From: Pleurotus ostreatus/Saccharomyces cerevisiae fusant
Taxonomy: Eukaryota > Opisthokonta
DNA length: 64,000 nt
Reading direction: 5' to 3'
NCBI GenBank assembly: GCA_024196135.1
Contig: JAMQCK010000047.1
Coordinates: forward strand, 1 to 64,000
Of this stretch, positions 55,326 to 64,000 are shown one piece after another. The position numbers and the translations under genes are program-made. Numbering within the stretch: position 1 is the stretch's first letter; each line of letters opens with the position of its first letter. The notes below the pieces were generated by a model. That model saw only the letters and a list, made by a program, of their open reading frames with translations. It ran no database searches and was not told the origin of the DNA.

Positions 55326-56010
55326 GTTGATGAATGTGGTAGACTGGAAGGAATTGGAAGACAGATGTGTAGAGCTGAGCGCTGAGATGAGCTGTTTGCT
55401 CGACCAGCTTTTATACTGCTCACTCTTACCGTGATTCCGCCGCCCTGCAAAGCAGAGTCCCTCAAGTTGGCTGTCAAGTTGGGGTAGCAACTCATCGGTG
55501 CTCGCTAGGCGCGACGCCCCGGCACTCTGACATCGCCCATGTTCACGTACTCTGAAGGTGAAGGTCAGCCCTCGCAGTACAGAAGGCGGTTCGCTTACGC
55601 GACGTTTGTCCCAGTTGTAACTGAGCACGCCGAACATACTCTGGGAAGATGACGCGCAATCCTCGCCACCTATGCTTCCTTGTCAACTTGAGAAGGCTCG
55701 CCTGTGGAACGGGCCCTATGAGAAGCCGGTGTTCTTTCGTCAATGCGTCAAGTGTACACAGCAGTCACGCAAGACCATCACATGACTGGTTGAACTTTGT
55801 AGTCTCACGCGACCGTCGAGTGCATGCCTTCTGCCTCCATATCATCGAGAAGTGGGGAGCCGACGACGTAGGACCGACCATGCTTTGGGGCCTGACGATT
55901 GTCGGGCAGCCGTCTGGAAGAGCTTCAATCAACGCCGACCGTTGCTCCCGACGTGGCTGGCTTCCATGCTCTGGCAAAGAACCTGTAATGACCCTCAGTG
56001 CAGACCAATA
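55326..56010. repeat. Duplicated upstream flank of aerolysin-like gene B
   Basis: Inverted partner of 43170-43840. Frames inside it encode matching fragments on both copies but none looks like a real gene. Confidence 0.75.
55409..55415 (-). promoter_or_regulatory. TATA box of aerolysin-like gene B
   Basis: TATAAAA on the minus strand, 84 bp upstream of the ATG. Confidence 0.7.
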
Positions 56011-56237
56011 TGCATAGAGAGCTCCTCTTACCATTCGTCGCTCACTGCCGTTCCCCGCATCCGACACTCGGAGGCTCTATACCACCGAACGGCTCAGACT
56101 TGCGAGCTTTCCCCAAATGACAAGGCTCGCTGCATCCTTCCTCCCAAGGGTCAGGAATGAATTGAGGGCTGCAAAGCATAAATACCGCCACAATCGACTC
56201 AGACCACCCATCCAAACAGCCTCATCTACTTGCAACA

Positions 56238-57015
56238 ATGTCCCGTCCAGATCTCTACCGCGCAGGCAACACTACCTCCGCCCGCTTCGATAACGTCCGC
56301 GAGGGCACGGACGTCATCGTCGTCGACGGCAAGGTCGGCCCTAGTATGTGGCATCAACTCCTTCACCACACACGTATTGACAACGATTCACACAGAAAGC
56401 GGCGGCATCTCTACGAACAGCGTCAAGGTCGCGTCGTGGGCGCCCAACAAGACCTGGGTCCTTCAGCGCACTACAGCTCTCGTCACCGGGCTCAAGGCCA
56501 TCAACGACGCCGGCACGCACTGGCTCATCGCCCCCGCGTCCGAGATGACGCTCACGACGTACAAGAGCCATCTCAGGGCGCTCAACGCGAAGGCCGTGCG
56601 CTACGACCAGTTGCAGACCGCGGACGCCCGCGTCGAGGCCATAGAGCTCGTAGCGCTGTCCGCGCACCAGGACCGCGCGACGCGCTTCGTGTACAATGCT
56701 CTCGCGGCCGTCGTCCAGAAGTCCATCGCCATCGCGGACTGGGACGAGAACGACTATGCGTACATCGCGGTGCTGGCGCGCGGGCTGGATGACGGAAGCA
56801 TCCAGCTGTCCGAGCTCGTCTGGACTGAGGAAGGAGGATGGAGCAAGGCGAAGGCGTTCGTCGCGCGTGCCGTGTCGGCGCACATGGAGCACGAGGTCGC
56901 GGCAGTGAAGCTGGCGGAGGATGAGGACGCTGAAGCGGACGCCGCGAACGACCATGCCTATCTCAAGGCGGTTCTCAAGCTTGACGATGCGCAGAATCCG
57001 TGCTGGCCTGCTTGA
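56238..57015 (+). CDS. Unrecognised 241-aa protein
   Basis: Exons are 56238-56343 and 56396-57015, with a 52-nt intron (GTATGT...ACACAG). Start MSRPDLYRAGNTTSARF after a CAACA leader. There is no signal peptide or membrane helix. The N-terminal ~45 residues look like a small beta unit (GTDVIVVDGKVGP, STNSVKVASW). The rest is mainly helical (TTALVTGLKAINDAG, YKSHLRALNAKAVRYDQL, IELVALSAHQDRATRFVYNA) and the C-terminus is acidic, ending DDAQNPCWPA. Codon use and the clean splice support a real gene. I do not recognise a family. It is divergent from aerolysin-like gene B, separated by the duplicated flank; no counterpart of this gene lies next to gene A. Confidence 0.68.
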
Positions 57016-58736
57016 ACTGGCATAAATCACATATATCGAGTCACAATCATAATGTACACAAGAGATGATACGTGTTATTTGAATGGTACTTGCAAATTCT
57101 AACTTACTCCTGACGCTGTCCTACGGTGTATTCGTCAGTCACAAAAGAGAAGCACGAATTGAACAACTCATCTGCGCTGTTGAGACCGCGAAACCGGCAG
57201 CGCAGGCCCGCCGGCTTCGCGGTGTGTCAAAAAAAGGGCTGGAGTAATCCGAGTCAGTTGAAGATCCGCAAAAGAGCAATGGAGTACTTATCTTTCAGAC
57301 ATACGTGCATACTGAGCCCCGGCCCGCCATCGACCTCGTCCTGGTCCGCCCGCGTAGTCGCAGTCGACGGGGGACGCGCGACGCGTACTACAATAAGCCG
57401 TGCACGACCCAACCAAACCGGCGGCGTCAAGGATACCTCGGCTGCCGTGAAGGCTGGTTTCCGCATAACGCTGGCTCCCCACCGAAGCACCTTACAGAAC
57501 GTCTGCACGAGCCCGACGCACACCGCCGCAGCTGGGCCACGGCGGGAGAGCAGAAATCCACGTACCGTATGAGCACGACCCAGGCTGGCCGCCGCCACGG
57601 ACATCCACCTGAACCCTTCGAGGCCGTTGCTGACGCTCGAGCACCGCAAACACCCGGAGGCCGCAGCGTACAAGAGCCGCAAGGGACGCACAAAGGGGAG
57701 CAGAAGCGACAGTGCGCACCAGGAACTGGGCGGCTATGAGTCGAAAACCGCACGAGGGCGAGCGCGCGTCGATGTCGAAGGTACCTAGGGAAAAGTCAGT
57801 AGGGCGAAGTGAAGACAAGACAAGCGATGAATAAACTCGCCGAAAGGCGAGGAAGGCAGAAGAGGCGGGAGGCGATGGGAGAAGGGCTACAATTGGCCTG
57901 GTATTTATACTATTCTAGAGGAGCTGTTGAGCTGTTCAAAGCCAATATCGCCATCCGAGTCGCCCAAGTCTCAGAGAGTGCCAGTTGAATATAGACGAAG
58001 CAACATTGAAGATCGAGCAATCAAGACAAAACGCTGTCGCTCTCTTTCCCACGCGACGACAGGTGCGAGGTAGACCAGCGCGTCCTCGAGGTCGCTTTCA
58101 GGGAGCTTTTCCCCTCTGGTATGCAGTGTGCGCCAGCGGAAAAACACTAGCAAAGCCGGCGCCCCAGACGCTGTCTGGGAACGAGCCTACTAGCACATTG
58201 GTAACTGAGTCTATACCTCCTCGATGGTGAAAGGAGAGCCATCTAACCATTGAGAAGCAAACTATGTCGGTACGCCAGCCGGCGCGAAGCAGCGCCAGTG
58301 AACGTTGTGAGATGATACATAGTAATCAAAATGTGCATACTGGTCTCCAGAGTACTTCATCGGCAAACGACGTTATGAATACGAGCAGCGCACGACGAGT
58401 CCTGATTGCATAGAAGAGATCCGATAGACGCAGGTTAGATTGTCCATTCAGGAGTCGGCCCAAACGGAGACCCCGTGGGAGGGAGCTCGTAAGCAGTGTG
58501 GCGGGGAGTCTGAGAGACCGAGCACGTTGCAGAGCGAGTAGAATGTAGGACGAGATACCAAGGTTGCCCAAATCAAGGCGTAGGCGCAGGCCGGTAGACC
58601 AGAGACGGAAGGTTCAGGGCGAGTCGAAGTACTAGACGCAGTCGATGTACCAGTCGCGAGGGACGATGGGGAAGATAGTGTGCACGGTATAAGGTCGCTG
58701 AAGATGCACCGGAAGGATTTGTACGAGCGAGATTGC
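57016..58736. other. Intergenic region, no supported gene
   Basis: About 1.7 kb. Competing 100-148 codon frames on both strands around 57250-57820 cancel each other and show no motif. Confidence 0.45.
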
Positions 58737-59192
58737 TCAGACTTGTCGCTTGCGAGTGCGCCGGGCAGCGCTGTCGCAAAGCGTCAATGAGATGCACGAG
58801 AGGCTGATCATCATCACGCACCCCTTGCGGCCACCCTTCTTCTTCTTCTCCTTAGGCGGCTCAGGCTGAGGCTGAGGCGGACTACCCATCAGCATCTCAG
58901 CCCCATACACCTCCCTGTCCGTCCCCGCCATCTCCGCCCAGTAGTACTCGGCGAGCTTGTTGCGCTGCTCCTCGCTAGTCGTCGCCCACTCCGCGTAGAT
59001 CGCCTCGTGTACCGCCGCTCTGCTGTACTGGAGTACGTGAAGTACGCGAATGGCGAGGACGGAGGAGTCGGATGGGCCGACGTCGTACAGCGCCGCAAGC
59101 TGCTCCTGGCAGTTCGTGAAGATGGCGAGAAGCGCCGCAGCAGTGCCCTTGGAGTAGGTGACGGTCTGCTTGTCGAAGTCAAGTTTGGCCAT
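58737..59192 (-). CDS. Small protein with basic tail (134 aa), unknown function
   Basis: Exons are 59192-58822 and 58770-58737. The start ATG 59192 (MAKLDFDKQTVTYSKG) is used; sequence upstream in the frame looks like 5' UTR. The body is helical (AAALLAIFTNCQEQLAALYDV, SEEQRNKLAEYYWAEM), then a Pro-rich linker (SPPQPQPEPPKEKKKKGG) and a Lys/Arg tail completed by the 34-nt second exon (AARRTRKRQV). The layout suggests a nucleic-acid- or membrane-associated small protein, but I do not recognise it. Without splicing, the end would be a hydrophobic, Cys-containing stretch, which is less plausible. Confidence 0.65.
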   Translation of the reverse strand: MAKLDFDKQTVTYSKGTAAALLAIFTNCQEQLAALYDVGPSDSSVLAIRVLHVLQYSRAAVHEAIYAEWATTSEEQRNKLAEYYWAEMAGTDREVYGAEMLMGSPPQPQPEPPKEKKKKGGRKGCVMMISLSCISLTLCDSAARRTRKRQV

Positions 59193-59646
59193 AGTGGTAA
59201 ATCGGAGGTGAAGAGGTCGCGCGGCGGTGATGGCAGGATGCAAGAACGATTTCCGGCTCGCCGCTAATTGCACATTGGGCACACGTGATCGCGAATTCAG
59301 GACCGGCAAATTCCGAAGTTGAACCTCAACCCTTACCGAAGACGGGCACCAGGACGTGGCTTCCTGCCTGACCGAAAGAAAGAACGAGCGGAAGCAAGCA
59401 TTGAGCAAACGATCTCTGATTTACAGTAGACGACCTAATAAGAATCCAATGCACAATGGGAAAAACAACAGCAAGATAACAAAGCGCCGGGTATTTTGAC
59501 TTGGAGAGCGTAGCAAGACATCAGAGATGACCTGAAAGGCGCGTCAGCATCTCTACACCATACACAGACTACGCTACCCGCACCTGGGTATCTGGGTGTC
59601 CTGTCGATCAACGTCGGCAGCGGCACCCCAAAGAACGTCGTGTCCG
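59193..59646. other. Spacer, no gene seen
   Basis: 454 bp between the small-protein gene and the end of F-box gene 4. Confidence 0.5.
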
Positions 59647-61485
59647 TCACTTGGCCGGTGACGATGTGAGGCGACGCTGTACAGCCTTCTGAACAGCCGT
59701 CCACCTCTTAACATGAGGCACCGCACCCTGCCCGTCCGACCACTTCGAGTGGCCAAGCTTGATGGTGGCATACTTGTGGAAGACGCTGCAGATGTAGTCG
59801 GCGGCCTTGTTCGCGTTCTTGATGGGCGAGCCGTAGAGGTGGAGGACGAGGGGAGATTTGTGTTTGCGGGGTTTGGTAGGGGATGGATCTTGTGGGGCAG
59901 GGTCTGGGACGTCGGGTATGTCCATCGCGTCGAGGACGAGGCCGAGGGCGGAGAGGCGAGGGCAGGACGCGGCGAGGTAGTTAAGGCAACCGATAGTGGG
60001 CTTGACGGCGCGAGTACGCCCGAGATGCAGCGAACGCTTCACATCGAGGCTGAAGACGCGTAGCTTCGGCCAGGCGGCCGCGAGCATCGCGATATCCTCA
60101 TCCTGCACGTCGACCCAGCAGTGGACGTCGAAGTGCGTGATCTTTGAGAAGCGCGTGAATTGGAGGATGGAATCCGCGGGAAGTGCCGTCCAGTGAGTCG
60201 GAAGGAAGGGGCCGTTCCGATATACCTGAAGGTAGGATATCTTCTGCAGAGTAGCAGGGTCGGTGCATTCCGCGATGGCGTCGAGGACCCGACGCCTGTT
60301 CTCATCGGCGTCGCCACCGTGGAGGTCCTCGCAAGTGATCTCGATGGACTTCAGAGGCAAGGGTTTCGAGGATAGGGATCGTATGATGCGAGGAGGACAG
60401 AGGGGCGTCGCTGTGGTGATCTTGAGATGCGCGAGGTTGGGGAACGCCGGCTCAGTGGCATGCTTCCACTCGGCCTCGAACAGGACAGCCAGCTTGAGAG
60501 TCTCGAGCACCGAAGACTTCCCGAAATGCGCGAGTATGACGGGATCGGCGTCGGGGAGGTCGAGCGACACCAGCGAATTCCATCGACAAAAGGTCTCGCG
60601 CATGGCAGCCTGCCAATTCTCAATCTCTTTGTCCGGATCATCTGACTCTGCTTGGGCGGCAGCTCCCAGCACGTCCGCGGCAGGATTTTCACCATTATCT
60701 GCATACGAGGACGAGGAACCGTCGTCATCGCCGCCATCTGAGCCGTCGTCCCCAAACTCGAAGACCATGAAGCCACCGTCTTGGCAGAAGCCATCGTTGA
60801 CTTCCTCCCAGTCGGCGTTGAAAGTCACGAGATTGGGACAGAGAGTTGGAAGAGTAGCCAGAATGTTCATGCTTTCGTCCTCAATGCTCGGGCGGATACG
60901 AAGCGATTGCAGGGAAGGATTTACGAAGAGCGTAATGAATGGCAGCCACGTGGAATCAAGTTCACCATAGTCCAGGTGCCTCAAATTGGGTAGCAGAGGT
61001 TCGCGACCAGCGCGAGATTGAAGGAGCTCCAGAGTAGACGTCTCGATGCTGTAATCACGGTCCTCGTCGTAGAGTTCTTCATCATCGTCGTCTTCGTCGT
61101 GACGCCTACTGCCCATACCAGACAGCATACCGTCGTCGGCATCCAGTGTCAGTTTCCTAATGCGTCGCGCATAGCACCGCATATGATCCCAGTCCGCCTG
61201 CGAGATGTAGTGCTCGAGCGTCTACGATGAGACGTAAGCATTTATGGCGTGAGAGCAATAAGGCCCAATGCGCACCAAAACACTGTCCGTGGCCCTATCC
61301 TGGGACAAAGTTTGCAGCAGCGGTACAATGGAGTCTTGTTCCTCCCAAAGAACATCGAGGGCGGCCTCTCGCGTCGCTGAGCAGGTCGAGGCGAGCGAAG
61401 CCAGCGTGCCGAGACGCTTGGACGTGCGAAGCTCAGCACACACGAGCAGAAGAATCTCGGGGATCTCCAGGCATCGAGGAGCCAT
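59647..61485 (-). CDS. F-box-like protein 4 with leucine-rich repeats (594 aa)
   Basis: Exons are 61485-61276 and 61221-59647, with a 54-nt intron (GTGCGC...TCGTAG). It starts MAPRCLEIPEILLLVCAEL, a compact N-terminal F-box-like helix pair, then LASLASTCSATREAALDVLWEEQ, the standard form of the most common mushroom F-box family. Acidic inserts (DEDDDDEELYDEDRD, DDGSDGGDDDGSSSS) interrupt leucine-rich repeats (LLPNLRHLDYGELD, LPTLCPNLVTFNADWE, FPNLAHLKITTATP, CPRLSALGLVLDAMD). It differs from genes 1-3, which carry a long helical region before the F-box, and is a separate subfamily. The probable role is SCF substrate recognition. Confidence 0.86.
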
Positions 61486-61899
61486 ATCTGCGCGGATAAG
61501 GAGCAGGGAGACGTGGTGGGAGGAAGGAAGAAGGAAAGGTTAGCGGCGGGATCAAACGAACTCTTGTTGAATGCCTCCGGTCCGGCCGGCCTTCGGAGCG
61601 ACGTGCCATTGTTCCGCTTTTGACTTGCGCATACGTCACCGACCCAACTTGAGCTTCGAAGTTCTGGCCCAGCCAGTCAGCTTGCCTCCAAATTTCCGTC
61701 CCTCCGCGAAGCTTACATGGTGCATATGGACCACCATATATCTGCTGAATAAACATGGAGGGCGCGCATATGGCTGCAGTGGGCTAGCGCGTCAGTCCGA
61801 CTCATCCAGGCGATCGCGCGTCATCTGTAGTCCCGACGCCATATATCTTGACCAATCGCCGTCGTAATTCCAAGGCATTCCATCTTGTCAGCAACCACC
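61486..61899. other. Divergent promoter region, no gene
   Basis: 414 bp shared by divergent F-box gene 4 (minus) and the aldo-keto reductase (plus). Confidence 0.5.
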
Positions 61900-63145
61900 A
61901 TGTCCCCCACCACCGCGACTTTCAAGCTTTCTTCTGGCACCGAGATCCCCTGGTTGGCTTGGGGCAACGGCTCGGGCGACGCGCGCAAGACTGCAGTCGA
62001 GTCGGGCCGTATTGCGCTCGAGGCGGGCATTCGCCACATCGACACCGCGCAGGGGTACAAGAACGAGGATGCGACGGGTGAGGTTGTGAAAGGCTCTAAC
62101 CTCAAGAAGGACGATGTCTTCGTCACGACTAAGCGTGCGTACCCATCCAGCTTGCATGTTCCCCAAGCTGACTTAGGATCAGTGTCTGGTCGCGCGGACG
62201 ATAAGACCCAGCAGGGTACTCCTGAGTACGTCCACGGCGTCAACGACATCCGCACCGTGGTCAAGGGATCCATCGATCGCCTTGGTTTCATCCCGGACCT
62301 CTTCCTCATCCACAACCCCAACGTCGTCGCCCGCTCCGATCTCAAGGCGACCTGGGGCATCCTTGAGGACCTCAAGGACTCTGGCGAGCTCAAGGACATC
62401 GGTGTCAGCAACTTCCGCCCTCAGGATCTCGAAATCATCTTGGAGGGCGCGCGCCACAAGCCGGTGGTGAACCAGGTATGCGTCTTCGACCGATGGTGAA
62501 GAGAAATATACTCATCACGCAAAAGCTTGAGTACCACCCATACGTACTTGCGCATCTCCAGCCCGTTCTCGACATCCAGGCGAAGCATGGCATCCTCACC
62601 GAGGCCTACGGCCCATTGACGCCTCTGCTCCGCCACCCGACGGGCGGCCCCCTGAAGCCCGTGCTCCAGCGCATTGCTCAGCGTATCTCTGCTGATAACA
62701 AGGTGAGTAATCTCAGCCCCGTACCTCGAATTTTCCCACTCTACGCATACGACTCCCTACCTCCTCCGATTCGGAGCTGACCCATCCCTCCCCGTCTCCA
62801 GTCCCTCACCACTCCCATCGATGCCGTCACCGTCCTCCTCCTCTGGACTCGCGCGTCCGGCGCCGTCGCAGTCACCGCCTCGGGCAACCCCGACCGCATC
62901 CGCGGCCTCGCCGCCATCGCGCACCTCCCGGGCGACCTTCTCAAGCCTGAGGAGGTTGAGGAGATCACGCGCGTGGGCAAGACCGTGCACTACAGGCATT
63001 ATGTGAGTATCGTATCATATTTCTTGGGTGTGGCGCTCTCGGCTAGAGAACGCGTTCTTGCTGGACTTGGTGCTGACGCCTTCCTTAGCGCGAGCATATG
63101 ACGGTCGACTTCCCCGCGCCTTCGCTGCCCGATGGCACCAACTGA
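61900..63145 (+). CDS. Aldo-keto reductase (320 aa)
   Basis: Exons are 61900-62134, 62183-62475, 62526-62702, 62802-63002 and 63089-63145. Start MSPTTATFKLSSG. The tetrad is visible: Asp48 and Tyr53 in GIRHIDTAQGYKNE, Lys78 in FVTTK, His122 in LFLIHNP. The family motifs KDIGVSNF and NQLEYHPY follow, the latter formed across intron 2. Such enzymes reduce aldehydes and ketones with NADPH in the cytosol; the substrate is unknown. The region normally reading 'GRAL/VIPKS' for cofactor binding is AVTASGNPDRI here, so the usual Lys-Ser is missing (VTASGNP). Intron 1 has two adjacent acceptors (TTAG and ATCAG, one codon apart); the second gives the more typical TTKLSG. Confidence 0.86.
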
Positions 63146-64000
63146 GGCTGAAGCGCCGTACTCAATCGAGCGCATCAACGAGGCCAGGAAGGAAGAAGGG
63201 GCCGGAAAAGTGAACTTAAAAATGTAAGATCCCAAAGAAGAAGGAATGTACTTATGCGATATGTAAATGAGTCTCGCGATTGGATTCACTGCTTTGCGAG
63301 AGCTTACATGATCACAACAAGAAGAACAATCGAGTCTCTCACAGACCTACAAGGGATGCGCTCGCGGGCAAGAGGGAGGGCATGAAGGGCGTCAAGGGTA
63401 CAGACCACGGTTTGCGCAACGATGACACCAGGGGTGATATGTAGCTGTCCAGAAGCGAAGTGATGGACCTTGGTAAGCGGGCTTTTCAGAGACAATGGCC
63501 ATATTGATTCATCGGGTACAAGTTTGCATAAATGGCTGGCAAGGAAATCGTACAAAGGGGAAAAGCTAAGCGAGGGTCTCGACCCATGGGTAGTAGGCTC
63601 GACGAAAGAACTCGGTCAGAGAGAACCAAACCTGGATGAATTCAAAATCACGAGAATATAGCGTAAGCGAAGGGTGAGGACGCTGCACAAACAAGGTCGT
63701 CACTAACCAGATCGCAGGGACGCGTCGCATCGTAGGCGAATGGAAGGGCGTCGTCAACGGAGTCGCAAAGAACCCGCGCGAAAGGAGCCGCAGGGACGCA
63801 GCACGGAAGGAATCGCAGGGACGCAGCAGCGCAAGCGAGAAAAGTCAGCCCAGAAGCGCGAGAATCCCCAGACAAAGCCCGCTCTTCCTCCGCACGAAAT
63901 AGGCTCAGATACTTCCGCGGGACTAGTGGGCTGCCCCATTAGGCAACGGCCGTCTCGGTTGGAGCCTGCGTCTTGGCGCGAGCTGAGGTTAGCTGGCAAA
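63146..64000. other. Right edge, no supported gene
   Basis: 3' region of the aldo-keto reductase and flank. Only short frames up to the window end. Confidence 0.5.

Noticed and set aside
57254..57818. Cluster of overlapping 100-148 codon frames
   Set aside because: All frames on both strands are open together because of high GC; none has a motif or splice signals.

Overview
The window is nuclear DNA of a filamentous basidiomycete, most likely an agaricomycete. Most genes carry several introns of about 45-65 bp with GT(R)NGT donors and CTNAN-like branch sites. The gene repertoire also fits: a TKL kinase of the type expanded in mushrooms, near-intronless F-box/leucine-rich proteins, two GT15 mannosyltransferases and an intron-containing tRNA. 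No bacterial, plasmid or organellar sequence was seen. All exon models come from reading splice sites and frame continuity by eye.

Left part (1-11.7 kb): the C-terminal end of a probable pogo-type DDE transposase at the left edge, then four tandem minus-strand members of a gene family I do not recognise (331-334 aa, three exons each), plus the 5' stub of a fifth copy. Duplicated flanks show that the array grew by segmental duplication. A 193-bp MITE with TA target duplications lies between members 1 and 2, and a relative lies at 37.6 kb.

Housekeeping block (12-36.7 kb): a multi-span membrane protein divergent from GPI10/PIG-B (third GPI mannose); mitoribosomal mS38/COX24; a 999-aa SAP-SAP-kinase; tRNA-Ile(UAU); a soluble FetA/STAR1-like ABC ATPase; TOM40; GT15 mannosyltransferase A; a DHA1-type MFS transporter; exosome subunit MTR3; and an unrecognised Ser/Thr-rich protein. 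Several genes have tiny exons (6, 10, 13, 19, 20 nt).

Right part (37-64 kb): two tandem F-box genes, then aerolysin/ETX-MTX2-like gene A, GT15 mannosyltransferase B, the phosphatidylinositol 4-kinase PIK1, a third F-box gene and aerolysin-like gene B. The two aerolysin-like genes have identical exon sizes, lie in opposite orientation about 9 kb apart and share several hundred bp of upstream flank, so they form an inverted segmental duplication. Beyond them are an unrecognised 241-aa gene, a small basic-tailed protein, a fourth F-box gene and an aldo-keto reductase.

Functional links are loose, as is normal in fungi. GPI10 and the two GT15 enzymes serve GPI anchors and secretory glycans, PIK1 makes Golgi PI4P, and TOM40 and mS38 serve mitochondria. 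The accessory content is the orphan tandem family, the aerolysin-like pair, the F-box expansion and the DNA-transposon traces.
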